Shown: one piece after another, positions 55,713 to 64,000 of the stretch
Position numbering within the stretch: the first letter of the stretch is position 1
How the letters are laid out: each line of letters starts with the position of its first letter
DNA from: Niallia circulans NBRC 13626
Lineage (GTDB): Bacteria; Bacillota; Bacilli; Bacillales; Cytobacillaceae
Length of the DNA stretch: 64,000 nt
Direction: 5' to 3'
Assembly (NCBI RefSeq): GCF_001591585.1
Contig: NZ_BCVE01000023.1
Span: 1-64,000, forward strand
The notes under the pieces: model-generated
The model's input: the letters and a program-made list of their open reading frames with translations, nothing else
Database searches by the model: none
Told to the model about the DNA's origin: nothing
Translations under genes and position numbers: made by a program

Positions 55713-56456
55713 TTATCCCTCAAGCGGATGGCGTTTCCGATATACCTCATACATTAAAAGTGCCGCTGCAACAGAAGCATTTAAAGACGTAACAGCTCCA
55801 GCCATTGGTAAATGAATAAGAAAATCGCATTTTTCCTTAATCAATCTTCCCATGCCTTTTCCTTCACTGCCAATCACTAATCCTAATGGTATCGTTCCAT
55901 CAAATTTGCGATAATCTTCACTTCCTTTTGCATCCGTTCCTGCAATCCATATTCCTCTCGTTTTAAGTTCCTCTATCGTCCTTGCCATATTTGTTACTCG
56001 TGCAACGGGAATATGCTCGATAGCACCAGTAGATGCCTTTGCAACTGTAGCTGTTAACCCAACCGCTCTTCTCCGTGGAATAATAATTCCATGAGCACCC
56101 ACCGCATCAGCCGTTCGCATGATGGATCCTAAGTTATGAGGATCCTCAATTTCATCAAGCAACAAGAAAAAAGGCGTTTCCTGCTTCTTTTCTGCTAGTG
56201 CAAATAAATCATCTATTTCAGCATATTGATAAGCAGCAACTTGTGCTACTACACCTTGGTGATTTGCGTCTACTAAGCTATCCAATTTCTTTTTAGGAAC
56301 AAACTGAACAAGCACATTTGCTTGTTTAGCTAAACCAATTACTGTTTGCATTTGGCCTTTTTGGGAACCTTCCGCAATAAGTATTTTATTTACATCTCTT
56401 TCTGATTTTAACGCTTCAATAACAGCATTTTTTCCAACAATAAAGTCACTTGACAC
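55713..56456 (-). CDS. rlmB: 23S rRNA 2'-O-methyltransferase RlmB-like (SPOUT)
   Basis: The 247-aa TrmH-family SPOUT enzyme methylates a 23S rRNA guanosine (G2251 in E. coli). The N-terminal L30e-like substrate domain precedes the SPOUT motifs DEIEDPHNLGSIMRTADAVG, GSEGKGM and LNASVAAALLMYE. It lies between mrnC and rae1. Confidence 0.95.
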   Translation of the reverse strand: MSSDFIVGKNAVIEALKSERDVNKILIAEGSQKGQMQTVIGLAKQANVLVQFVPKKKLDSLVDANHQGVVAQVAAYQYAEIDDLFALAEKKQETPFFLLLDEIEDPHNLGSIMRTADAVGAHGIIIPRRRAVGLTATVAKASTGAIEHIPVARVTNMARTIEELKTRGIWIAGTDAKGSEDYRKFDGTIPLGLVIGSEGKGMGRLIKEKCDFLIHLPMAGAVTSLNASVAAALLMYEVYRKRHPLEG

Positions 56457-56467
56457 TTTTGCTCCTC

Positions 56468-56875
56468 CTATTTGCTTTCAATGATAGAAAAAGCAGCTTT
56501 GATTATTTCCTCAAGACGCTCTTCTCGCTTCGCTAAATATAAATAACCCAAAACCGCTTCAAAACCAGTACTATATCGGTAGGTTTGCACATCGGTATTT
56601 TTAGGAATTGTGCCTGATTTCGCATTTCGCCCTCGCTTTAATACCGCAATCTCTTCTTCAGAGAAAAATCCTTTTTCCAAAAGACCATGCACTACCTTTG
56701 CCTGTCCCTTCGCTGAAACATATTTTGTCGCTTCTCGATGAAGTTGATTAGGCTTCACCTTTCCGCTATACAATAAATGCCTTCTTACATATATTTCAAG
56801 AACAGCATCGCCCATATAAGCAAGGGCAAGGCTGTTCAATTGTTTTTCATCTACTTTTTTATCATAGAGGAGCAT
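56468..56875 (-). CDS. mrnC: Mini-ribonuclease III
   Basis: The 135-aa enzyme has an RNase III catalytic domain without the dsRNA-binding domain and matures 23S rRNA ends in Bacillus. The motif [19 protein letters not shown] carries the catalytic Asp. It follows cysS by three bases. Confidence 0.95.
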   Translation of the reverse strand: MLLYDKKVDEKQLNSLALAYMGDAVLEIYVRRHLLYSGKVKPNQLHREATKYVSAKGQAKVVHGLLEKGFFSEEEIAVLKRGRNAKSGTIPKNTDVQTYRYSTGFEAVLGYLYLAKREERLEEIIKAAFSIIESK

Positions 56876-56878
56876 CTT

Positions 56879-58279
56879 TTACCCTCTTTTCCATCGTATA
56901 CCTTGTGCGGTGTCTTCTAAAATGATGTTCATTGCTTTTAATTGATCCCTAATTTGATCGGCAAGCACAAAATCCCTATCCTTTCTTGCTTGCGTTCTTT
57001 TTTCTATTAGCGCCTCGATTTCATCATCTAATAATTCCTCATTCGCAGATAAAGATAAACCAAGCACTGCAAATAATTCTTCAAACTCATTCATAAAAGC
57101 ATGAATAACAGCAGGAGAGGTGGTTTTTTCAAGCAGGTAATAATTTGCTTGCTTCGATAGTTCAAAAAGAACAGAAATACCATTCGCTGTGTTAAAATCA
57201 TCATCCATACTATCAACAAATTGTTTTCGAAGATCGGTAATTTTTGCAATCCATTCCTCATTTGTATCTGTAAGATCCGTACTCGCGATACTGCGATGTT
57301 TTAAATTTTCATAAGATGTTCTGATTCTCTCTAACCCTGCTCTCGTATTTTCCAATACTTCTTCGCTATAATTAATTGGATTACGGTAATGCACAGAAAG
57401 CATAAAGAATCTTAACACTTGTGGATCATGAATCTTAATAATATCGTTTACAGTAATAAAATTCCCTAATGATTTAGACATCTTTTCATTATCAATATTA
57501 ATATAACCATTATGCATCCAATAATTAGCAAAGGTCTTACCTGTTAATGCTTCAGACTGAGCAATTTCATTCTCATGATGTGGAAATGCTAAGTCCTGCC
57601 CACCTGCATGGATATCAATTGTATCACCTAAATATTTGCGCACCATCGCAGAGCATTCAATATGCCAGCCTGGACGCCCTTTCCCCCAAGGACTCTCCCA
57701 GAAAATCTCGCCATCTTTTGCCTTCTTCCATAGGGCAAAATCTAATGAATCTTGTTTCTTCTCCCCAACTGCAATTCTTGCACCTGAGCGGAGTTCATCA
57801 ATAGATTGATGAGAAAGCTTTCCATATCCATCAAAAGCTCTAGTGTGATAATACACGTCTCCTTCTGACTCATAAGCAAACCCCTTATCTATTAATGCTG
57901 CAATAAAATCGATAATAATATCCATATTTTCTGTTACACGCGGATGAGAATCAGCCTTTTTGCAGCCTAACGCGGAAACATCTTCAAAATATGCGTCAAT
58001 AAAGCGGTCAGCGATAACCGGCACCGTTTCTCCTAGCTCATTGGCCGCTTTTATTAACTTATCATCTACATCGGTAAAATTAGATACGAATTGTACATCG
58101 TATCCACGAAACTCTAGATAACGGCGCACAGTATCAAAGACAATTGCTGGGCGAGCATTTCCAATATGGATATAGTTATAGACAGTTGGTCCACATACAT
58201 ACATTTTTACCTTTCCCTCTTCTAGCGGAACAAAATCCTCCTTTGCTCGTGTTAATGTGTTATATATTTGAATAGGCAT
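56879..58279 (-). CDS. cysS: Cysteinyl-tRNA synthetase
   Basis: The 466-aa class I synthetase charges tRNA-Cys. The HIGH-type motif is YIHIGNARP and the KMSKS motif is present as KMSKSLGN. The zinc site includes CGPTVYN near the N terminus and GWHIECSAM. The start overlaps the stop of cysE by one base, so the two genes share the T-box-controlled transcript. Confidence 0.98.
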   Translation of the reverse strand: MPIQIYNTLTRAKEDFVPLEEGKVKMYVCGPTVYNYIHIGNARPAIVFDTVRRYLEFRGYDVQFVSNFTDVDDKLIKAANELGETVPVIADRFIDAYFEDVSALGCKKADSHPRVTENMDIIIDFIAALIDKGFAYESEGDVYYHTRAFDGYGKLSHQSIDELRSGARIAVGEKKQDSLDFALWKKAKDGEIFWESPWGKGRPGWHIECSAMVRKYLGDTIDIHAGGQDLAFPHHENEIAQSEALTGKTFANYWMHNGYINIDNEKMSKSLGNFITVNDIIKIHDPQVLRFFMLSVHYRNPINYSEEVLENTRAGLERIRTSYENLKHRSIASTDLTDTNEEWIAKITDLRKQFVDSMDDDFNTANGISVLFELSKQANYYLLEKTTSPAVIHAFMNEFEELFAVLGLSLSANEELLDDEIEALIEKRTQARKDRDFVLADQIRDQLKAMNIILEDTAQGIRWKRG

Positions 58280-58929
58280 TACTTATAACTCCTTTCTTCC
58301 TGTAATTCTTTTAGTTGTTCTCTTAAATAGCTAATTTCCAATTCCATTTCTTTCAGTCGATCTGCAATCGGATCTGGTAAATCACAATGATTTAAGTCTT
58401 TTTTTATTTTAATACCATCTTGTACTTTAACTCTTCCTGGAATACCTACTACAGTCGAATTTGCAGGAACATCTTTTAATACAACTGATCCTGCACCAAT
58501 TTTGGCATTTTCCCCAATTACAATAGATCCTAATACTTTTGCACCAGAGGCAATAAGAGCATTATCTTTAACGGTTGGATGCCTTTTTCCTTTTTCTTTT
58601 CCCGTTCCCCCAAGCGTTACTCCCTGAAAAATAGTGACATTATCCCCTATCTCACAGGTTTCCCCTATCACCACACCCATACCATGATCAATGAATAGAC
58701 GATTGCCGATCTTTGCTCCTGGATGTATTTCCACCCCTGTCATAAAGCGGCTAAATTGCGAGATAACTCTTGCTAAGAAAAAACGATTGTGTCTAAAAAA
58801 GAAATGAGCAATTCTGTGAAACCATATAGCATGCAACCCAGAATAAGTTAAAATAACTTCTATCGAGCTCCTTGCAGCAGGATCTTGTTCAAACACTACA
58901 GCAACATCCTCTTTCATGCGCCGAAACAT
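58279..58929 (-). CDS. cysE: Serine O-acetyltransferase
   Basis: CysE makes O-acetylserine, the acceptor for cysteine synthesis. The 216-aa protein has a left-handed beta-helix of hexapeptide repeats, with the catalytic region [22 protein letters not shown]. The ATG at 58929 has a GGGGGGGAG box and fits the family. The upstream T-box links its expression to uncharged tRNA-Cys, together with cysS. Confidence 0.96.
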   Translation of the reverse strand: MFRRMKEDVAVVFEQDPAARSSIEVILTYSGLHAIWFHRIAHFFFRHNRFFLARVISQFSRFMTGVEIHPGAKIGNRLFIDHGMGVVIGETCEIGDNVTIFQGVTLGGTGKEKGKRHPTVKDNALIASGAKVLGSIVIGENAKIGAGSVVLKDVPANSTVVGIPGRVKVQDGIKIKKDLNHCDLPDPIADRLKEMELEISYLREQLKELQEERSYK

Positions 58930-59162
58930 ACAAATCTCCCCCCCTGTTTTGCAACTCCAATGCTGCTTTCTAGCAATCATCACACTCGTAAAAGATGTCA
59001 TTTCCTTTACCACTGTTTCCCTTTAAATGTCTATATATCTTATATACAAGAAAAACATTTTAATCCCTATTTTTTACTACTCCATTTTTATCCCAAAACT
59101 CCAGCCAAAAAAGTAAAACTACTGCGTCTCTTCCCCTTGATCTCACCGAAGCTTTTTATCCA

Positions 59163-59196
59163 TATAAAAAGCGTCTCTGTCTAAAAGACAGAGACG
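59163..59196 (-). terminator. T-box terminator hairpin
   Basis: On the minus strand GCGTCTCTGTCT pairs perfectly with AGACAGAGACGC around a short loop, then TTTTTATATGG follows. It is the regulated terminator of the cysE T-box. The antiterminator would involve the upstream TGGAACCGCG. Confidence 0.85.
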
Positions 59197-59436
59197 CTTA
59201 TTTAGGCGCGGTTCCACTCTGTTTAGATTACTGCTTTTAAGCAATAATCTCCACTCATCCCTGTTAACGGATAGGTTCCGCCTCTATCTACTAAAATAAA
59301 TTCTTTTTCGATACAGGACTCTGAGGCGCACTTCAAAAAAGAGGTTACTTGAATCACTTTCAGCCGGGTGATGATTCTCTCTAATAAGCTTCTCCTTTTT
59401 TACTTTTCCTCATCTTCGTTTTTTCTATATAGCTTT
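59165..59436 (-). promoter_or_regulatory. T-box riboswitch (tRNA-Cys) upstream of cysE-cysS
   Basis: The T-box sequence AGAGTGGAACCGCG is at 59207-59220 (minus strand). The TGGA at its tip would pair with a UCCA acceptor end, fitting tRNA-Cys, which has U at the discriminator position. A TGC codon in the probable specifier loop (59328-59330, within GAAGTGCGCCTC) points to Cys. The perfect terminator hairpin follows. This controls cysE and cysS according to the charging of tRNA-Cys. Confidence 0.88.
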
Positions 59437-59442
59437 CCTACT

Positions 59443-59471
59443 ACTATATTATATTTTCTCCAAAATGTTAA
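59443..59471 (-). promoter_or_regulatory. Candidate promoter of the cysE-cysS T-box transcript
   Basis: On the minus strand TTAACA (59466-59471) and TATAGT (59443-59448) are 17 bp apart, directly after the gltX stop. Read-through from gltX is also possible. Confidence 0.55.
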
Positions 59472-60925
59472 CTAATTAATGCTGTTAATCGCGCATCAAT
59501 TTTTTCTTTACCTAATAGCTCGATCGCTTTTGGTAAATCAGGACCATGTGTCTGACCTGTTGTAGCCACGCGTATCGGCATAAATAAGTTTTTGCCCTTT
59601 TGACCAGTAGCTTTTTGAACCACTTTAATAGCGGCTTTAATTTGCTCTGCACTCCACTCTGACATTTCAGCTAATGCTTCTTTAAATGCTTGGACTACAG
59701 CCGGAACATGTTCACCAGCTAAAACCTCTTTTGCCTCTTCATCATATTGCAATTCATCACTGAAGAATAACGTAGATAAGTTTACAATATCAGCACCGCA
59801 GCTCATTTGCTCTTGATATAAACCAACCAAATTATTTACCCATGCCTCTTCATCAGCTGAGCGATTTTCACTTACTAAGCCTGCTTTCTCTAAATGAGGA
59901 ACAGCTAGACGAACAACCGTTTCTAAATCAGCCTTTTTGATATATTGATTATTCATCCATGCTAATTTATTTTGATCAAATAACGCAGGAGACTTAGACA
60001 ACCTTGCTGGATCAAAGATGCGGATAAATTCTTCTATAGAGAATAATTCCTCTTCTCCCTCTGGAGACCATCCTAATAAAGCAATGAAATTGAACAATGC
60101 TTCAGGCAAATAGCCTAATTCTTCATATTGCTCAATAAATTGAATAATGGATTCATCCCGCTTACTCAATTTCTTTCTGCTTTCATTGACGATTAAAGTC
60201 ATATGTCCAAAAATAGGTCTGTCCCAACCTAGTGCATCATAGATCATTAATTGTTTTGGTGTATTGGTAATATGATCATCTCCACGCAATACATGTGTGA
60301 TATCCATTAAATGATCATCAATTGCTACTGCAAAATTATAGGTTGGAGTACCATCCTTTTTCACAATAACATAATCGCCAATTGTTGCTGATTCGAATGA
60401 AACGTCTCCTTTAACCATATCATTAAATTCATAAACAACATTTTCAGGAACACGAATTCGAATACTCGGCTGTCTTCCTTCCGCTTCTAATGCCGCTTGC
60501 TGTTCCTTTGTTAAATGACGACATTTGCCAGAGTACTTAGGTGTTTCCCCTCTACTTACTTGTTCTTCTCTTTCTGCTTCAATTTCCTCTTCTGTACAGT
60601 AACACTTATAAGCAAGTCCCTTTTCTAGTAATTCTGTGTAGTACTTCTTATAAATGTCATTTCTTTCAGATTGACGATACGGACCGTATTCTCCGCCAAC
60701 ATCCGTACTTTCATCCCAATCCATACCAAGCCATTTTAAATATTTTAATTGGCTTTCTTCTCCACCTTCAATATTTCTTTTTTTGTCCGTATCTTCAATT
60801 CGGATAATAAATTTTCCGCTTTGACTACGTGCAAATAAATAATTAAATAACGCTGTACGCGCATTCCCTATATGCAAATGCCCTGTTGGACTTGGAGCAT
60901 AACGAACACGAATTTCGTTAGACAT
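59468..60925 (-). CDS. gltX: Glutamyl-tRNA synthetase
   Basis: The 485-aa class I synthetase has the HIGH-type motif [18 protein letters not shown] and the KMSKS-type KLSKRDES. A zinc-like segment CYCTEEE...GKCRHL follows the catalytic domain. Bacillus GltX also charges tRNA-Gln with Glu for later amidation; this non-discriminating role is inferred. It lies between ispF and the cysE T-box. Confidence 0.97.
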   Translation of the reverse strand: MSNEIRVRYAPSPTGHLHIGNARTALFNYLFARSQSGKFIIRIEDTDKKRNIEGGEESQLKYLKWLGMDWDESTDVGGEYGPYRQSERNDIYKKYYTELLEKGLAYKCYCTEEEIEAEREEQVSRGETPKYSGKCRHLTKEQQAALEAEGRQPSIRIRVPENVVYEFNDMVKGDVSFESATIGDYVIVKKDGTPTYNFAVAIDDHLMDITHVLRGDDHITNTPKQLMIYDALGWDRPIFGHMTLIVNESRKKLSKRDESIIQFIEQYEELGYLPEALFNFIALLGWSPEGEEELFSIEEFIRIFDPARLSKSPALFDQNKLAWMNNQYIKKADLETVVRLAVPHLEKAGLVSENRSADEEAWVNNLVGLYQEQMSCGADIVNLSTLFFSDELQYDEEAKEVLAGEHVPAVVQAFKEALAEMSEWSAEQIKAAIKVVQKATGQKGKNLFMPIRVATTGQTHGPDLPKAIELLGKEKIDARLTALIS

Positions 60926-61021
60926 GCTTGTGCCTCCTTGATTACTTACGCTTTTTTCTAATCTATTCTATCACTTTGCTTTTTCCTTTAAAAGGTGTTC
61001 GCCTCTATAATTGGTTATCAT

Positions 61022-61504
61022 TTATACATTTCTTTTTTGGAGCAATACAACTGCTTGGGAAGCAATCCCTTCTCCTCTTCCGGTAAATCCTAATTTCTCT
61101 GTTGTTGTTGCTTTTACATTAATATTATCTTGTTCTGTCTCCAGCAATTCTGCAATTCTCGCTTGCATTGCTTGAATATGTGGCGCCATTTTCGGCTGTT
61201 GAGCCATTATCGTACAATCAGCATTCACTAATTCATAACCCTTTTCCTTTACTATTTGCCATACATGCTGCAATAATTTTGCAGAATCAGCATCTTTAAA
61301 GGCTTCATCTGTATCAGGAAAATGTTTTCCGATATCCCCTTCACCAATAGCACCCAAACAAGCGTCAGCAATCGTATGTAGTAAAACATCTGCATCAGAG
61401 TGTCCTAGAAGACCCTTTTCATATGGTATCTCTATCCCTCCGATAATCAGTGGCCTTCCACTTACTAATTGATGAACATCAAACCCTTGTCCTATGCGAA
61501 ACAT
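61022..61504 (-). CDS. ispF: 2-C-methyl-D-erythritol 2,4-cyclodiphosphate synthase
   Basis: The 160-aa trimeric enzyme of the MEP isoprenoid pathway converts CDP-ME 2-phosphate to the cyclic diphosphate. GFDVHQL carries the zinc Asp and His, and HSDADVLLH the next ligand; [11 protein letters not shown] is conserved. I start at the ATG at 61504, which has GGAGG upstream. It follows ispD. Confidence 0.97.
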   Translation of the reverse strand: MFRIGQGFDVHQLVSGRPLIIGGIEIPYEKGLLGHSDADVLLHTIADACLGAIGEGDIGKHFPDTDEAFKDADSAKLLQHVWQIVKEKGYELVNADCTIMAQQPKMAPHIQAMQARIAELLETEQDNINVKATTTEKLGFTGRGEGIASQAVVLLQKRNV

Positions 61505-61549
61505 CTTTAACTCCTCCATTCATTTGCTTATGTTAAAACTTTTCAAAAC

Positions 61550-62254
61550 TTATTTATTACTATCTGCTATATCTTCTTTTCGCTTTGCCACAATTGCTTC
61601 GGCAAAGTATAAATCTTCTGGTGTCGTTAATTTAATATTGTCATAGTTTCCTTCTACGATTTGAACAGCTTGTCCTAATCGTTCCACCAAACTAGCATCA
61701 TCTGTACCTATATATGTATCGACAATCGCCTTTTCATGTGCTTCTTTTAAAATAGAAACGCGAAAAGCTTGTGGGGTCTGAATCGCCCACAAGCTTGAAC
61801 GCTCAACTGTTTCCACTACCAAATCACCATCAACTTTTTTGATCGTATCTTTAATTGGTACTGCTAAAACAGCTGCGCCGCTTTCTACTGCAACCTTTGT
61901 TAATCTAGCTATTTGCTCTGTTTGAATAAAAGGTCTCGCCGCATCATGAACAAGAACAATTGTATCGTCCGATAATTCCTTTACTGCATGGTAAACACTA
62001 TGCTGTCTTTCTGTACCACCCTCAATAAGAGCAATAACCTTTGTAATTGCATATTTTTTTACTAGTTCATTCATTTCTTTTTTATCATCTGAACTAACTA
62101 CCAACCAAATTCCATTACAGTTTGGATCATTTTCGAAAACAATTAAGGTATGAATAAATACTGGTAAACGGTCTAGCTCAAGAAATAATTTGTTTTTTCC
62201 TAGTCCCATTCGTTTCCCTTGTCCTGCTGCCGGAATAATGACTTCATAAGTCAT
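61550..62254 (-). CDS. ispD: 2-C-methyl-D-erythritol 4-phosphate cytidylyltransferase
   Basis: The 234-aa enzyme transfers CMP to methylerythritol 4-phosphate. The P-loop-like IPAAGQGKRMGLGKNK and the conserved VLVHDAARPF motif are present. With ispF it gives two successive steps of the MEP pathway. It lies 17 bp downstream of yacL. Confidence 0.97.
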   Translation of the reverse strand: MTYEVIIPAAGQGKRMGLGKNKLFLELDRLPVFIHTLIVFENDPNCNGIWLVVSSDDKKEMNELVKKYAITKVIALIEGGTERQHSVYHAVKELSDDTIVLVHDAARPFIQTEQIARLTKVAVESGAAVLAVPIKDTIKKVDGDLVVETVERSSLWAIQTPQAFRVSILKEAHEKAIVDTYIGTDDASLVERLGQAVQIVEGNYDNIKLTTPEDLYFAEAIVAKRKEDIADSNK

Positions 62255-62271
62255 ATAACTAACCCCTATTC

Positions 62272-63345
62272 TTACAATGCTTTTTCTAATAATTTTGGTT
62301 TTGCAAAGATCATTCGACCTGCAGACGTTTGCAATACGCTCGTTACGAGAACATCTATATGTTTTCCAATATAATTGCGACCTTCTTCTACTACAATCAT
62401 CGTGCCATCATCTAGATAGGCAACACCTTGATTATGTTCTTTTCCATCTTTAATAATTTGTATTTTCATTTCTTCCCCTGGAAGAACCACTGGCTTTACA
62501 GCATTTGCCAAATCATTAATATTAAGAACAGCAACCTTCTGCAGTTCACAAACTTTATTTAAATTAAAATCATTTGTAACAACAACACCATTTGTTAATT
62601 TAGCTAATTTGACTAGTTTACTATCTACTTCCGTGATATCTTCAAAATCACCTTCGTAAATTTCTACTTTAATCGCTAATTCCTTTTGAATTCGATTTAG
62701 AATATCTAGCCCTCTTCGTCCACGATTACGTTTTAGCGCATCAGATGAATCTGCTATATGCTGAAGTTCTCCCAGTACAAATTGCGGAATAACAATTGTG
62801 CCCTCCAGGAAACCTGTTTGACAAATATCAGCTATTCTTCCATCAATAATAACACTAGTATCCAATATTTTTAAATTACTTTTCTCAACTTTTGTGGGTT
62901 CCTCTTCCACTACCTTCTTCTTTCTAGTTGTGAAGAGTGTTAATAGCTCATCTCTCTTTTTAAACCCAACTTGAAAGCCTAAATATCCAAAAAGTAATGA
63001 TAAAAGGATTGGAGCGACAGTATTAAGCACAGGAACAGATGTTAATGCATAGCCTACTAAAAAGGCTAGAGTTAACCCAAATCCTATTCCAAGACTACCG
63101 AAAATTATATCCGTTATCGGAGCCTTTACAATTGATTCTTCTAAAAACTTAATAAAGTTAACAATATAATCAATCGCCCAAAAAGTAATAAGATAAAAAA
63201 TAATGGCACCAAGTATTGCAGACACATATGCGTTATTAATAAGATCATGATCGATAGACATTACCGAGAATAAATCAGGAATAAATAAAAACCCGATTGT
63301 TCCTCCAATAATTAAAAAACAAACTTGAACAATGCGTTTTAACAA
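62272..63345 (-). CDS. yacL: PIN/TRAM-domain membrane protein YacL (TTG start)
   Basis: The 357-aa protein has four hydrophobic helices (residues 5-120), a PIN nuclease-like domain starting [16 protein letters not shown] with acidic residues typical of the fold, and a C-terminal TRAM domain. I start at the TTG at 63345, since AGGAGGTG lies eight bases upstream and MLKRIVQ matches the family. A GTG at 63366 is open but precedes the box. In Bacillus disA lies upstream; here it does not. Confidence 0.85.
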   Translation of the reverse strand: MLKRIVQVCFLIIGGTIGFLFIPDLFSVMSIDHDLINNAYVSAILGAIIFYLITFWAIDYIVNFIKFLEESIVKAPITDIIFGSLGIGFGLTLAFLVGYALTSVPVLNTVAPILLSLLFGYLGFQVGFKKRDELLTLFTTRKKKVVEEEPTKVEKSNLKILDTSVIIDGRIADICQTGFLEGTIVIPQFVLGELQHIADSSDALKRNRGRRGLDILNRIQKELAIKVEIYEGDFEDITEVDSKLVKLAKLTNGVVVTNDFNLNKVCELQKVAVLNINDLANAVKPVVLPGEEMKIQIIKDGKEHNQGVAYLDDGTMIVVEEGRNYIGKHIDVLVTSVLQTSAGRMIFAKPKLLEKAL

Positions 63346-63719
63346 TACTTCCACCTCCTCTTTCACATTATAAACAAATTCCCAGTTTTGAAACCTAATA
63401 TTACAGGAATTTTTTATTTGTAATGAAAAAGTTATTTTTATAGATATGATGACTATGTCATATACTAGTGTTAAAAATGCCCTTTTTCCATTGCTCGGGA
63501 AATAATGCCCGATTATCTATATTCAATAGAAACATTTAATAATAACTCAGCAAAAATCCTTAAACCCTTACAAAAATGGAAATATAACACAGACAAAGAG
63601 ATAAATACCTATTTTATTTATAAAACTAGATTAGCATTAAAAATAAACGCAAGTCAAATAATTAAATATTACATTTTAACACAACTAAAAATTCACATCA
63701 ATGTATTTTTTCCAAAAAG
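63346..63719. other. 374-bp stretch between yacL and radA without disA
   Basis: In Bacillus disA (about 1.1 kb) lies here. The stretch is AT-rich and too short for it. I see no DisA motifs (DGA, RHR) in any frame. A 72-codon plus-strand frame at 63505-63723 has no ribosome binding site and overlaps the radA stop. A TATAAT string about 20 bases before the yacL ribosome binding site may be its promoter. Confidence 0.65.
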
Positions 63720-64000
63720 CTAATCACCTAAAGCCGCTTTTAAAGCATCCGCAACCGTATGAACGCCAACGACCTCTAAGCCCTTTGGAGCCTTCAAACC
63801 ACTTAAATTATTAGCTGGAATAATAACACGCTCAAAACCTAATTTAGCAGCCTCCTGCACCCTTTGCTCAATACGGGATACTCTTCTAACTTCTCCAGTT
63901 AAGCCAACTTCCCCAATAATACAATCAGTTGCTCTTGTCGGTTTATCTCTAAAACTCGAGGCAATGCTTACAGCAATCGCCAAATCAATGGCAGGCTCAT
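63720..64000 (-). CDS. radA: DNA repair protein RadA, C-terminal part (runs off the window)
   Basis: RadA (Sms) helps process recombination intermediates. Only the C-terminal 92 residues or so are in the window, the 5' end lying beyond 64000. Seen are [18 protein letters not shown], then [18 protein letters not shown] and [11 protein letters not shown], which form the Lon-protease-like domain of RadA. It ends at TAG (63720-63722). Confidence 0.93.
   Translation of the reverse strand, partial: EPAIDLAIAVSIASSFRDKPTRATDCIIGEVGLTGEVRRVSRIEQRVQEAAKLGFERVIIPANNLSGLKAPKGLEVVGVHTVADALKAALGD

Noticed and set aside
63505-63723. 72-codon plus-strand frame between yacL and radA
   Set aside because: No ribosome binding site, AT-rich composition, overlap with the radA stop and no recognisable protein.

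Overview
The window is a low-GC Firmicutes chromosome segment from an endospore-forming member of the Bacillaceae. Gene content and order follow the Bacillus subtilis rpsI-to-radA region, read here on the minus strand, and sporulation or germination genes (pdaB, gerD, cwlD, sigH) are present. The ribosomal proteins match the Bacillus family members in length and sequence. I cannot name the species from the sequence alone.

Layout from left to right. 0.1-4.6 kb: pdaB and gerD (plus strand), then salA, cwlD and ybaK (minus strand). 4.6-17.1 kb: a block that splits the usual ybaK-rpsI neighbourhood. It holds the PH-domain membrane pair ydbS/ydbT, a decayed lipoprotein gene, a BtrH/C39-like protein, a tyrosine-recombinase remnant, an M24-fold protein without its two canonical metal-binding aspartates, a serine hydrolase with a MerR-type regulator, a VOC protein, a DUF1801-like protein, a CPBP membrane protease and long decayed stretches. 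17.1-21.6 kb: rpsI, rplM, truA and the ECF transporter module ecfT-ecfA2-ecfA1. 22.0-36.9 kb: the S10-spc-alpha superoperon from rplQ back to rpsJ, including the small genes rpmJ and infA. 37.3-42.0 kb: tuf, fusA, rpsG, rpsL and the L7Ae-like gene rplGB. 42.2-51.7 kb: rpoC, rpoB, ybxB, rplL and rplJ. 51.9-54.4 kb: rplA, rplK, nusG, secE and rpmG. 54.5-63.3 kb: sigH, rae1, rlmB, mrnC, cysS, cysE (behind a T-box), gltX, ispF, ispD and yacL. The window ends inside radA.

Functionally this is the core gene-expression region: RNA polymerase (rpoA, rpoB, rpoC), NusG, most ribosomal proteins, EF-Tu, EF-G, IF-1, two aminoacyl-tRNA synthetases, rRNA and tRNA modification enzymes, SecY/SecE and adenylate kinase. 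Regulation visible in the DNA includes a Cys T-box, an L10 leader with an attenuator-like hairpin, a probable L13 leader, a MerR-type promoter with a 19-bp spacer, and several intrinsic terminators.

The main departures from the Bacillus norm are these. Genes usually present are missing from otherwise intact clusters: map plus the small KOW gene between adk and infA, disA between radA and yacL, and kbaA between pdaB and gerD. A small inverted-repeat element with 9-bp flanking direct repeats sits between rpoB and rpoC. A degenerate 52-bp tandem repeat lies near 13.7 kb. No CRISPR array, complete mobile element, rRNA or tRNA gene was seen, and I found no convincing multi-gene novel system; the best candidates for new biology are the lone BtrH-like protein and the M24-fold pseudoenzyme.
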